DNA of 64,000 bases from assembly GCA_937959395.1 (NCBI GenBank), contig CALGLR010000009.1, forward strand, positions 40,533 through 104,532, in the 5' to 3' direction. A model generated the notes under the pieces. That model saw only the letters and a program-made list of their open reading frames with translations, ran no database searches and was not told the DNA's origin. The translations under genes were made by a program, and so were the position numbers. This DNA is from an uncultured Flavobacteriaceae bacterium. Its GTDB lineage: Bacteria > Bacteroidota > Bacteroidia > Flavobacteriales > Flavobacteriaceae. Positions 7,623-17,279 of the stretch are shown here, one piece after another (position 1 is the first letter of the stretch; each line of letters starts with the position of its first letter).

Positions 7623-9011
7623 CTAAATATTAGCAACTTCCTTTATTTCTCCAATGATCTTATCAGCCAAAATATCTGCTTCAGTTTGTGATTTTGCTTC
7701 AGTATATATTCTAATTATTGGCTCTGTATTACTTTTTCTAAGATGCACCCAGTTTTCAGCAAAATCTATTTTAACACCATCTATAGTGGTTAATTTTTCT
7801 GATGAATACTTTTCTTCCATAGCTTTTAAAATGGCATCCACATCAATTTGTGGTGTTAATGCAATTTTCTTTTTACTCATAAAGTAACTTGTATATGTTT
7901 TTCTAAGCTCACTAACACTCATTTTCTTTTCAGCTAAAAGTGTTAGAAATAAAGCGACGCCAACCAAAGCATCACGACCATAATGTGAAGCTGGATATAT
8001 AATTCCGCCATTGCCTTCACCACCTATTACCGCATTGTTCTTCTTCATTAACGACACTACATTTACTTCTCCAACAGCACTGGCTTCATAGGTTCCTCCA
8101 TGCTTTTCAGTAATATCTCTAAGCGCACGTGTTGAACTCATATTACTTACCGTATTTCCTGGGTTTTTGCTCAATATATGATCTGCACAAGCGACTAAAG
8201 TATATTCTTCACCAAACATCTCACCATTCTCATCCACAAAGGCTAATCTATCTACATCTGGATCGACTACAATACCAAAATCTGCACGTTCCTTTTTTAC
8301 TTCCGCAGACAAATCGGTTAAATGCTCTTTTAAAGGTTCTGGATTATGTGGAAAATCTCCGTTTGGCTCACAATATAGCTTTACAGCATGTACACCTAAT
8401 CGTTCTAATAACATTGGAATTGCGATACCTCCTGTAGAATTCACTCCATCCACAACGACTTTAAAATTTGCTGCTTCTATAGCTTTTTTATCTACATATT
8501 CTAATTCTAAAACTTCATCAATATGTATATCGATATAAGCTTCATTTTTTGTTATTTTTCCTAAATCATCAACGGCTGCAAACTGCATAGCATCACTTTC
8601 TGCTATTTCTAAAATTTTAGCACCTTCAATAGCATCTAAAAACTCACCTTTTGCATTTAACAATTTAAGCGCATTCCATTGCTTGGGGTTGTGACTCGCC
8701 GTTAAAATAATACCACCATCTGCATGTTCCATAGGCACAGCAATTTCAACAGTAGGTGTTGTAGACAATCCTAAATCAATAACATCTATCCCTAAACCAA
8801 CTAAAGTATTCATTACTAAATTCTGAATCATCTCTCCAGAAATTCTAGCATCTCTACCAACCACGACTCTATAATTTTCTTTTTCTCTTTGAGATTTTAA
8901 CCAAGTCCCGTAGGCCGCAGCAAATTTAACAGTATCTATTGGTGTTAAATTATCTCCAACTTGCCCGCCAATGGTTCCTCTAATTCCTGATATTGATTTT
9001 ATTAATGTCAT
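7623..9011 (-). CDS. glmM: Phosphoglucosamine mutase
   Basis: Converts glucosamine-6-phosphate to glucosamine-1-phosphate for peptidoglycan and LPS precursor synthesis. The 462 residues carry all four family loops: catalytic phosphoserine S106 in LTASHNP, the Mg2+ loop DPDVDR, the sugar loop GEGNGGI and the phosphate-binding loop RKSNTEPIIR near the C-terminus. Length and start (MTLIKSISGIRGTIGG) are normal for the Bacteroidota form; some relatives are annotated phosphomannomutase/phosphoglucomutase. It is divergent from the gene at 9090 and leads the glmM-aminotransferase unit. Confidence 0.92.
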   Translation of the reverse strand: MTLIKSISGIRGTIGGQVGDNLTPIDTVKFAAAYGTWLKSQREKENYRVVVGRDARISGEMIQNLVMNTLVGLGIDVIDLGLSTTPTVEIAVPMEHADGGIILTASHNPKQWNALKLLNAKGEFLDAIEGAKILEIAESDAMQFAAVDDLGKITKNEAYIDIHIDEVLELEYVDKKAIEAANFKVVVDGVNSTGGIAIPMLLERLGVHAVKLYCEPNGDFPHNPEPLKEHLTDLSAEVKKERADFGIVVDPDVDRLAFVDENGEMFGEEYTLVACADHILSKNPGNTVSNMSSTRALRDITEKHGGTYEASAVGEVNVVSLMKKNNAVIGGEGNGGIIYPASHYGRDALVGVALFLTLLAEKKMSVSELRKTYTSYFMSKKKIALTPQIDVDAILKAMEEKYSSEKLTTIDGVKIDFAENWVHLRKSNTEPIIRIYTEAKSQTEADILADKIIGEIKEVANI

Positions 9012-9089
9012 AAATATGTATCTAATTATAGAAGCAAATATAACATTTCAAAATTGCATTTCTTTAATCATAATTCGTAAATTCACCAC

Positions 9090-9683
9090 ATGAATTTTTT
9101 AGCGCATATTTATCTTTCTGGTAACAACAAATCAATAACTATTGGTAATTTTATTGCTGATGGTATTCGCGGTAAAGACTATGAAGTTTATCCCAAAGAG
9201 ATTCAAACCGGTATCTTATTACATCGAGAGATTGATACGTATACAGATGCTCATAAAACAGTACGATTAAGCACAAAACGGTTACATAAAAATTATAGCC
9301 ATTATTCTGGAGTAATTGTAGATATTTTATACGATCATTTTTTAGCAAAAAACTGGAAAAACTATTCAGATATACCACTTGCTGATTATATTGATGATTT
9401 TTATGACACTCTAGAAGACAACTTTGACATTCTACCTCAACGCATTACGAAAATGATGCCTTATATGATTGCCGATAATTGGTTATTAAGCTATGCTTCT
9501 ATTGAAGGCATCGCTAAAGTTTTAGAAGGCATGAATCGTCGTACTAAAAACAAATCTAAAATGAATTTAGCTGTAAATGAGCTTCAAGAATTTTACAATG
9601 AATTTGAAACGGAATTTACTCAGTTTTTTGATGAACTCATTGCTTTTTCAGCTGAAAAATTAAAACAAATACAACAACAATAA
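9090..9683 (+). CDS. Acyl-carrier-protein phosphodiesterase (AcpH/DUF479 family)
   Basis: Predicted to remove the 4'-phosphopantetheine arm from acyl carrier protein. The 197 residues begin MNFLAHIYLSG, the hallmark of AcpH, and continue with IGNFIADGIRG, GILLHREIDTYTDAH and a conserved DILYDHFLAKNW. His and Asp residues in these segments are the likely metal ligands in this HD-like fold. The start is 79 bases from divergent glmM. The ggt gene follows after only three bases, implying cotranscription. Confidence 0.88.
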   Translation: MNFLAHIYLSGNNKSITIGNFIADGIRGKDYEVYPKEIQTGILLHREIDTYTDAHKTVRLSTKRLHKNYSHYSGVIVDILYDHFLAKNWKNYSDIPLADYIDDFYDTLEDNFDILPQRITKMMPYMIADNWLLSYASIEGIAKVLEGMNRRTKNKSKMNLAVNELQEFYNEFETEFTQFFDELIAFSAEKLKQIQQQ

Positions 9684-9686
9684 TAA

Positions 9687-11387
9687 ATGAAACAATTATC
9701 ACTTCTAGTACTAATTACATTAACTGTTTTTAGTTGCAAAAAAAATCCTGAAAAAACAATCAAAAAAAAAGAAATAGGATTGATAACGAAACATGCTATG
9801 GTTGTTTCTGCTCGTATTGAAGCGTCAAGAATAGGAAATGCTATTTTAGAACAAGGCGGAAATGCTTTCGATGCTATGGCAGTTACAGAACTTGCTCTAG
9901 CTGTTGCTTACCCCTATGCTGGGAATATTGGTGGTGGCGGATTTATGGTTTACCGAAAAAACGACGGTACTATTGGTGCCTTAGATTATAGAGAAAAAGC
10001 GTCTAAAAAAGCAACAAAAGACATGTATTTAGATTCTTTAGGTAATGTTATTCCCAATTTAAGTACTCGAGGTGCTATGGCTGTTGGTGTTCCTGGAACT
10101 ATTGCTGGTGTTTTTGCATCTCATAAACGGTTTGGAAGTTTACCTATGAATGAGATTTTAGAACCTGTTATTGCTCTAGCAAAAAAAGGAGTCATTGTTA
10201 CTAAAAAACAGGAAAAAAGGCTCAAAGAGAAACGTAACGATTTTCTTGAAGTAAATAAAGACACCATTTTATTAGCCAAAAATTGGAAAGTAAACGACAC
10301 TATAAAATATAATAGTATCGCAAAAACGCTTACTAGGATAAAAGACAATGGCCGAGACGAATTTTATAAAGGAGAAACAGCAAAGCGCTTGGCCAAATTC
10401 ATTCAAGATAATGGAGGTATTATTACCACAGAAGACTTAGCAGCTTACGAAGCTAAATGGCGTACACCAGTAACTTTAGAATACGATGGATTAAAAATTA
10501 TATCCATGTCTCCGCCATCTAGTGGAGGGATTGCTCTGGCTCAAATATTAAAAAGTATAGAATCTTTCGATTTAGAAAAGTATGGTCACAACTCTATTAA
10601 AGCCATTCAAGTCATTACCGAGGCAGAACGCAGAGCTTATGCCGATAGAAGTTTTTATTTAGGAGATCCAGATTTTGTAACTGTACCTCAAGACAAATTA
10701 ATTAGTGACAATTACCTAAAAGGCAGAATGTCTAGTTTTTCATTTGATAAAGCAACGCCTTCTACTGAAGTCTCGCATGGATCGGTTCAAATCGTAGAAA
10801 GTGATGAAACAACACATTATTCAATTATCGACCAATTTGGAAATGCAGTATCTGTGACAACAACTCTTAATTCTGGTTACGGTTCAAAATTATACTCTAG
10901 CGAACTTGGGTTCTTTTTAAACAACGAAATGGACGATTTCTCTAGTAAACCCGGAGTTCCAAATGTTTATGGATTATTAGGGGCTGAAGCAAATAGTATT
11001 GTACCCGAAAAACGCATGTTAAGTTCCATGACACCAACAATTGTAGAGAAAAACGGCAAATTATACATGTCTGTAGGAACTCCTGGCGGGTCTACAATCA
11101 TTACCTGTGTTTTACAAACCATATTAAATGTTCATGAATTTAAAATGAGTATGCAAGATGCTGTTAATGCGCCTCGTTTCCATCACCAATGGTTACCAGA
11201 TGTTATCATGATGGAACCCAATTCATTTCCAAGGGAAACAGTTAATGCTTTACAAAAAAAGGGATATACTATTAATGAAAAAGATTCACCAGTAATTGGA
11301 AAAGTAGATGGCATTCTAATTCGTCCTGATGGCACTCTTGAAGGTGGTGCAGATTATCGCGGTGATGATAGAGCAGCAGGGTTTTAA
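9687..11387 (+). CDS. ggt: Gamma-glutamyltransferase, lipoprotein form
   Basis: Hydrolyses or transfers the gamma-glutamyl group of glutathione and related peptides outside the cytoplasm. A lipoprotein signal ends at C17 (TVFSC), so it is probably membrane anchored. The 566 residues show the large-subunit motif NIGGGGFMVYR and the small-subunit start TTHYSIID; T375 is the predicted autoprocessing site and nucleophile. GTPGGST supports the active-site oxyanion region. The gene lies between acpH-like and the tricorn-like protease (35 bases downstream), a probable operon for peptide use. Confidence 0.95.
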   Translation: MKQLSLLVLITLTVFSCKKNPEKTIKKKEIGLITKHAMVVSARIEASRIGNAILEQGGNAFDAMAVTELALAVAYPYAGNIGGGGFMVYRKNDGTIGALDYREKASKKATKDMYLDSLGNVIPNLSTRGAMAVGVPGTIAGVFASHKRFGSLPMNEILEPVIALAKKGVIVTKKQEKRLKEKRNDFLEVNKDTILLAKNWKVNDTIKYNSIAKTLTRIKDNGRDEFYKGETAKRLAKFIQDNGGIITTEDLAAYEAKWRTPVTLEYDGLKIISMSPPSSGGIALAQILKSIESFDLEKYGHNSIKAIQVITEAERRAYADRSFYLGDPDFVTVPQDKLISDNYLKGRMSSFSFDKATPSTEVSHGSVQIVESDETTHYSIIDQFGNAVSVTTTLNSGYGSKLYSSELGFFLNNEMDDFSSKPGVPNVYGLLGAEANSIVPEKRMLSSMTPTIVEKNGKLYMSVGTPGGSTIITCVLQTILNVHEFKMSMQDAVNAPRFHHQWLPDVIMMEPNSFPRETVNALQKKGYTINEKDSPVIGKVDGILIRPDGTLEGGADYRGDDRAAGF

Positions 11388-11422
11388 AAACGAATACAAC
11401 TAATTATTATTTCGCATAAAAA

Positions 11423-14400
11423 ATGAAAAAAACATTTTTATTTCTAGTCCTTTTATTAACTACAATGGGATTTTCGCAAGGTACCCAATTATTAAGACAA
11501 CCTACTCTATCTCAAACTCACATTGTTTTCGTTTACGCCAACGATTTATGGAAAGTTCCAATAAATGGTGGAAATGCTATTAGATTAACGAGTGACGATG
11601 GAGCTGAATATGAACCGCATTTTTCAGATGATGGTAAATACATCGCTTTTACAGGTCAATATGATGGTAATTACGACGTTTATATAATTCCAAGTCAAGG
11701 AGGTGAACCAAAACGATTAACTTTTCATCCGGGTGGAGATCTTGTTCAAGGGTGGACTCACGATAATAAAGTTTTATTTAGATCTACTAGAGAATCTCAA
11801 CCAACCAAATCTCGTAAGTTTTATACCATAGGGATTGAAGATAGTTTCCCAAACAGTATAGATTTACCTAGAGCTGCATATGGAGAAATGTCTTCAGATG
11901 GCAAGCACATCGCCTATACACCTATAATGTCTTGGGACCCTGAGTGGCGTAATTATAGAGGTGGGCAAGCGATGCCAATTTGGATTGTTAATTTAGAAAC
12001 TAAAGAACTAATAACGACCCCGCAACCTACAAAAGAACGCCATTTAACCCCTATTTGGCTAAATGATATTGTTTATTATATTTCAGAACGTGATTATACA
12101 AGCAATATCTGGTCATTCAACCCTAAGACACAAGAAGAAGAACAAATTACTTTCCATAAAAAGTTTGATGTTAAGAGTTTAGATGCAAACCAAAATCAAA
12201 TTATTTATGAGCAAGGTGGCTATTTACATCTCGTAAACCCAAATACGAAAAAATCTACGCAACTAATTATTAATGTATCGGCCGACCTAAACTTTGCTAG
12301 ACCAAGATGGGTATCTATTGAAGGGGGAGACTTAATTAATCCTAATATTTCACCTAACGGAAAACGTGCTATTTTTGAACATAGAGGAGATATTTTCACC
12401 GTTCCAAAAGAAAACGGAACTTGGAGAAACTTAACCAGCAGTTCTGGTGCTGCAGATAGAAATCCGATCTGGTCTCCAAAAGGTGATCAAATTGCATGGT
12501 TTTCTGATGAAAGTGGAGACTATAAATTAGTTATCGCAGATCAAAACGGTCAAAATCAACAACAAATAGCCTTAACCAATTCAACATTTTACTTTAAACC
12601 AGAATGGTCTCCAGACGGTAAACACATTACGTACACAGATACCGATTATAATGTTTGGGTAATTAACCTATTAACTAAGCAATCTATAAAAGTTGATTCT
12701 GATAGTTATGCACACCCGAATAGAACTATGAATCCTGTCTGGTCTCCTGATAGTAAATGGATCACATATAGCAAACAAGGTAAAAGCCATTTTAAATCTA
12801 TTTATCTCTATAATATTATTACTAAAGAAACTACTCAAATTACAGATGGGATTGCTGATGCTATTTCGCCTGTTTGGGATGCTTCAGGTAAATATATTTA
12901 TACTTTAGCAAGTACCAATTACGGTTTAGCTAGTGGCTGGTTGGATATGAGTTCTTACGATCCCAAAACAACTAGAAGCCTTTATGCTATTGTTTTAAAT
13001 AGTAAGGATGAGCGACCTAATCTTCCAAAAACCGATGAAGAAATTAAAAAAGAATCAGATAAAGAGGAAAAGAAAAAAAGCAAGAAATCTGATAAAGAAG
13101 AAAAAACAGATAAAAAAATAGAACCCACCATTTTAGATAGAACGAATATTTTCGATAGACTAGTGCCATTAAAATTACCTGAAGGTGATTATATAGCGTT
13201 AGAAAAAGCAAAAACTAATTTTGTTTATGTCTTTGAAAACATAGTAGGGAAAGGCGAAGAAGAAAACGCCATAAAAGTACACCAATATGATATTGAAAAA
13301 AGCGAACCGAAAGATTTTGCAACAGGTATTTCAGAGTTTGTCGTATCGCAAGACCGTAAAAATATATTACTCCAACAATCTGGCATTTGGAAAATAACAA
13401 GTGCTGAAGCTCCAATCACCCCAGAAACTAAGGCTATTAATACAGCTTTAAAAATCAAAATAAATCCAAAAGAAGAATACCATCAAATTTTTAAAGAAGG
13501 TTGGCGTTTTATGCGTGATTTTTTATATGTAAACAACACGCATGGAGCACCTTGGGATGACATATATAAATGGTATTCACCATGGATAAACCATGTAAAA
13601 CACCGATCAGATTTAAACTATGTCGTTGATATTATGAGCGGAGAAATTGCCATAGGACACTCTTACGTCTCTGGAGGAGATTTACCAGATGTTAATAATG
13701 TCCCTATAGGCTTATTAGGTTGTGATTTCAAAATTGATAATAATAATTATCGTATCTCGAAAATCTATAATGGAGAACGCTGGAATCCTAATATATATGC
13801 ACCTTTAAGCTTACAAGGTGTAAAAGAAGGCGATTATATCTTATCCATAAACGGCAAGCAACTAGACGCCTCTACAAATATTTACAAATTATTAGAACAA
13901 ACAGCTGATAGAGAAATTACGATTACCTTTAATAGTACAACTTCAAAAACTAATGCAAAATCCATTCTGATTAGACCAGTTACAAGCGAATACGAATTAC
14001 GCTATATAAATTGGGTGGAAGAAAACCGAAGAAAAGTAGACAAACTCTCTAACGGTAAATTAGCATATGTCTATGTTCCTAATACTTCTGGTAATGGCTT
14101 TGCCTCTTTTAATAGGTATTATTTTTCTCAACAAGATAAAAAAGGTGTGATTATAGATGAACGTAATAATGGAGGTGGATCAGCAGCAGATTATATGATA
14201 GATATAATGTCTAGAGAGCTTTTAGGTTATTTTAATAGTAAATCAAATGATAACAGACCATGGACAACTCCTATAGCTGGTATTTGGGGTCCAAAAGTGA
14301 TGATAATTAATGAACGTGCAGGATCTGGAGGCGATTTGCTTCCGTATATGTTTAAAGCTAAAAAATTAGGCCCGCTTGTAGGAACTAGAACCTGGGGAGG

Positions 14401-14692
14401 ATTAGTAGGTACATGGGATACACCGCCTTTAATAGATGGAGGGCGAATGGTTGCTCCTCGAGGTGGTTTCTACGATGTCGATGGTAATTGGGCTGTAGAA
14501 GGAGAAGGTGTTTCTCCAGATATTAAAGTGATACAACACCCTAAATACTCAATAAGAAACAAAGATCCTCAATTGGAACGTGCAGTAGAAGAGGCTTTAA
14601 AACTACTTAAAACGGAAGAATTTCAATTAAAACCTGAACCTAAAGCTCCAGTCAGATGGAAAAGATCTAATGGTTATGAAAAAGAAGACTAA
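11423..14692 (+). CDS. Tricorn-like S41 protease, exported
   Basis: A large serine protease of 1,089 residues. A signal peptide (MKKTFLFLVLLLTTMGFSQG) is followed by TolB/tricorn-type beta-propeller blades (SDDGKYIAFTG, SPDGKHITYTD) to about residue 520, a highly charged Lys/Glu linker at about 535-570, a core domain, a PDZ domain near 790-860 and a C-terminal S41 domain. The likely nucleophile is S968 in NERAGSGGDL and the likely catalytic His is H707 in NTHGAPWDD. Tricorn proteases degrade oligopeptides; export here suggests periplasmic peptide trimming together with the upstream ggt. Confidence 0.93.
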   Translation: MKKTFLFLVLLLTTMGFSQGTQLLRQPTLSQTHIVFVYANDLWKVPINGGNAIRLTSDDGAEYEPHFSDDGKYIAFTGQYDGNYDVYIIPSQGGEPKRLTFHPGGDLVQGWTHDNKVLFRSTRESQPTKSRKFYTIGIEDSFPNSIDLPRAAYGEMSSDGKHIAYTPIMSWDPEWRNYRGGQAMPIWIVNLETKELITTPQPTKERHLTPIWLNDIVYYISERDYTSNIWSFNPKTQEEEQITFHKKFDVKSLDANQNQIIYEQGGYLHLVNPNTKKSTQLIINVSADLNFARPRWVSIEGGDLINPNISPNGKRAIFEHRGDIFTVPKENGTWRNLTSSSGAADRNPIWSPKGDQIAWFSDESGDYKLVIADQNGQNQQQIALTNSTFYFKPEWSPDGKHITYTDTDYNVWVINLLTKQSIKVDSDSYAHPNRTMNPVWSPDSKWITYSKQGKSHFKSIYLYNIITKETTQITDGIADAISPVWDASGKYIYTLASTNYGLASGWLDMSSYDPKTTRSLYAIVLNSKDERPNLPKTDEEIKKESDKEEKKKSKKSDKEEKTDKKIEPTILDRTNIFDRLVPLKLPEGDYIALEKAKTNFVYVFENIVGKGEEENAIKVHQYDIEKSEPKDFATGISEFVVSQDRKNILLQQSGIWKITSAEAPITPETKAINTALKIKINPKEEYHQIFKEGWRFMRDFLYVNNTHGAPWDDIYKWYSPWINHVKHRSDLNYVVDIMSGEIAIGHSYVSGGDLPDVNNVPIGLLGCDFKIDNNNYRISKIYNGERWNPNIYAPLSLQGVKEGDYILSINGKQLDASTNIYKLLEQTADREITITFNSTTSKTNAKSILIRPVTSEYELRYINWVEENRRKVDKLSNGKLAYVYVPNTSGNGFASFNRYYFSQQDKKGVIIDERNNGGGSAADYMIDIMSRELLGYFNSKSNDNRPWTTPIAGIWGPKVMIINERAGSGGDLLPYMFKAKKLGPLVGTRTWGGLVGTWDTPPLIDGGRMVAPRGGFYDVDGNWAVEGEGVSPDIKVIQHPKYSIRNKDPQLERAVEEALKLLKTEEFQLKPEPKAPVRWKRSNGYEKED

Positions 14693-14898
14693 AAACATAT
14701 TTACTTCTCGCATATCTGGCAAAAGGGTTATACTTGAACATATAAAAAATAAAGTTTTTTGACTTATATATTTACATCTAAGTCACTTAAAAACAAACTA
14801 TCTAATGAATTATAAAAATAAATATCTATTTACTAGCACACGTAAGTCTTTTATTTGAGAGGTCTTATTTTGTGAGGATATACCCAAGGTAAACTAAC

Positions 14899-15852
14899 AT
14901 GAAGAAATACGATTGCATAGTTTTAACAGACCATAGATACGTTAATGATTCTAAAACAAACGAATACACCAACAACGTCTACAAAGAAGATGATTATCTA
15001 GTAAAAGCACTTCAAAAAACAGGATTAAAGACTAGTCGTTTATCATGGGATAATACCAATTTTGATTGGTCAACCACAAAGTCTATTATATTTAGAAGCA
15101 CATGGGATTATTTTGATCGTTTTGATGCGTTTTCTAAATGGCTAAAACACGTTTCTAAAATAACGGTATTAATAAATCCTGAAGCTATTATTAGATGGAA
15201 CATAGACAAACACTATCTTTTAGATCTAAAAAATAATGGTGTACCTATTGCTGAGACTTATTTTATAGAAAAAAGTAGCAAAACAACATTAAAACAATTA
15301 CATGATCAATTAAACTGGAAAGAAACAGTTCTAAAACCTTGTGTTTCTGGAGGTGCTCGTCATACTTATAAGTTAAATAAAAACAATCTTGAAAAGCATG
15401 AAGCGATCTTTCAGGAGCTTATAACCAATGAAGCGATGATGTTATCGCCATTTCAATATAGCATTGTTGAAAAAGGAGAAGTATCATTAATGGTTTTTAA
15501 TGGAAAATACACGCATTCTGTATTAAAAATTGCTAAAACTGGAGATTTTAGAGTACAAGACGATTATGGAGGAAGCATTAATGATTATTCGCCTTCCAAT
15601 AAAGAAATTGAATTTGCAGAAACGACCGTTAAAGCTTGTTCAGAATTACCATTATACGCAAGGGTTGATATTTTTACAGATAACAACAAACAACTTGCCC
15701 TTTTAGAGCTAGAGCTTATTGAGCCCGAATTATGGTTTAGAAAACACCCAGAAGCAGCAACAATTTTAGCTGAAGCGATAAAAGAGAAATTGACTTCGGC
15801 TATATTAATATCAATACTAAAATTATTAAAACGATTATTTCTATGTAAATAG
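14899..15852 (+). CDS. ATP-grasp domain protein
   Basis: A cytoplasmic 317-residue protein of the ATP-grasp superfamily, which joins a carboxylate to an amine or thiol using ATP. Supporting features are the Trp-rich N-terminal half (IIFRSTWDYFDR), the nucleotide-binding strand ETVLKPCVSGGARHTY and the Mg-binding pair in LALLELELIEPELWF. Relatives are annotated glutathione-synthetase-like or RimK-like, but the substrate is not known. It is a single gene with 200 bases of non-coding sequence upstream. Confidence 0.82.
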   Translation: MKKYDCIVLTDHRYVNDSKTNEYTNNVYKEDDYLVKALQKTGLKTSRLSWDNTNFDWSTTKSIIFRSTWDYFDRFDAFSKWLKHVSKITVLINPEAIIRWNIDKHYLLDLKNNGVPIAETYFIEKSSKTTLKQLHDQLNWKETVLKPCVSGGARHTYKLNKNNLEKHEAIFQELITNEAMMLSPFQYSIVEKGEVSLMVFNGKYTHSVLKIAKTGDFRVQDDYGGSINDYSPSNKEIEFAETTVKACSELPLYARVDIFTDNNKQLALLELELIEPELWFRKHPEAATILAEAIKEKLTSAILISILKLLKRLFLCK

Positions 15853-15900
15853 AAAAACTATGAGCTAAAAGCGAATAGCTAATGGCCAAAAACTAAAAAA

Positions 15901-16632
15901 ATGAAACTTAAAAAAATAATTAAAATACTAGTTGGGGTAATCATTTTTATCACATTACCCACTCTCCTACTCTTTGGTTTTCTATATTTTAAGTACAACG
16001 AAGAATTACCAGTTGGTACTAATGATGAACTAGCAAATGTGTTAGCCACAAAAATGTTGAATGCCTTAGATCATGATGCTTATAAAGTCACCGATTATAT
16101 TGAATTCACTTTTAAAAAGCGACACCATTATAAGTGGAATAAAGCCGAAAATACTTGCGAAGTGTATTGGAAAAATTTTAAAGTAAATTTAGATTTAAGT
16201 GATGCTTCAAAAAGTGAAGCCTTTCAAAACGATATTAAAATTGAAGAAGAACACTCTAAATATATTAAAAAGGCAACCGATTACTTTAATAACGATTCTT
16301 TTTGGTTAGTAGCACCTTATAAAGTATTTGATAATGGTGTAAAACGGAGTCTAGTCACTTTAGAAAATAATGAAAAGGCACTTTTAGTAACCTACTCTTC
16401 TGGAGGTTCTACTCCTGGAGATTCATATTTATGGCAATTTAACACCAACGGAAAACCAAAAAGTTATAAAATGTGGACCTCCATTTTACCAATTGATGGT
16501 CTCGAAGCAACTTGGGAAAATTGGACCACCACTGAAACTGGTGCTCAATTGCCTACTTTTCATAAACTTATGGTTTTAGGATTGGAGATTACAGATTTGA
16601 AGACTTCTAGGTTAGAATTTAATATAGATTAA
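15901..16632 (+). CDS. Membrane-anchored protein of unknown function
   Basis: 243 residues. A single N-terminal membrane segment (about 7-30) precedes a domain with many aromatic and acidic residues, so the bulk is likely periplasmic. Notable segments are HHYKWNKAENTCEVYWKNFK and SSGGSTPGDSYLWQFN. I recognise no named family. Its stop codon overlaps the convergent gene's stop by four bases (16629-16632). It begins 48 bases after the ATP-grasp gene and could share its transcript. Confidence 0.75.
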   Translation: MKLKKIIKILVGVIIFITLPTLLLFGFLYFKYNEELPVGTNDELANVLATKMLNALDHDAYKVTDYIEFTFKKRHHYKWNKAENTCEVYWKNFKVNLDLSDASKSEAFQNDIKIEEEHSKYIKKATDYFNNDSFWLVAPYKVFDNGVKRSLVTLENNEKALLVTYSSGGSTPGDSYLWQFNTNGKPKSYKMWTSILPIDGLEATWENWTTTETGAQLPTFHKLMVLGLEITDLKTSRLEFNID

Positions 16633-17207
16633 TCGCAATTTTCATCATAATACTTAAAAATTTCTACTAAATCTCGTTTAAATTCTTTAGACTCTATTTT
16701 CTCAATCAATATTGGGCAATCAAAAACATAAGGTAAAACCTTTTCTTTCAATTTACCACTTAGAATTGTTAACTCATCCTGCCCCCGTCTCTTTATAAAA
16801 TGATTAATTTTAGAATAAGAACCCATTGCTGGCATTCCACCAAAATCTCCCCCTTGAGGAGCCATTTGAACCATATAATTAGTAGTTGAAAAATATAATT
16901 GAAAATCTTTTCCATCGAATAATTCTTCAAATGGAAAGTAACCTACTTGGTTTTTTATTGACAAACATTTATAGGTCTTTAAATTCTCTCCACTACCTGT
17001 TTTTATATAAAATATTTCTTGATATTTAATTTTTCTAGCTTTTCCTCCTGTAAGGTTTTTAAATTTATACACTTTTTTAGCAAACTTACCTTTCCCTACT
17101 ATTTTTTCTTCGGTCTTAAACATTATCTCTACAGGTTCATATAGAAGTTGCGCATAACTATATGCACAGAATAAAGAAAATAATAGTATTAAAATATGTT
17201 TTTTCAT
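16629..17207 (-). CDS. Secreted protein of unknown function
   Basis: 192 residues with a signal peptide (MKKHILILLFSLFCAYSYAQ). The mature protein is basic with a Gly/Met-rich patch (GGDFGGMPAMGSYSK) and ends with a charged helix and YYDENCD. The ending resembles the middle of the neighbouring 411-residue protein (LFVKYNDCNSD), so the two may share an N-terminal domain while this one lacks a barrel. It lies 72 bases downstream of that gene on the same strand. Confidence 0.75.
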   Translation of the reverse strand: MKKHILILLFSLFCAYSYAQLLYEPVEIMFKTEEKIVGKGKFAKKVYKFKNLTGGKARKIKYQEIFYIKTGSGENLKTYKCLSIKNQVGYFPFEELFDGKDFQLYFSTTNYMVQMAPQGGDFGGMPAMGSYSKINHFIKRRGQDELTILSGKLKEKVLPYVFDCPILIEKIESKEFKRDLVEIFKYYDENCD

Positions 17208-17279
17208 TTTATGATATGATTTAAAAAAAAGAAGGCCCCTTTGTTTTTTTTAATAGTTTGTAAGAATAATTTATCGCCT

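Noticed and set aside
17222..17253. A-rich then T-rich segment with GAAGGCCCCTTTG, possible terminator between two minus-strand genes
   Set aside because: The stem would be four base pairs plus a mismatch with a two-base loop; not convincing.
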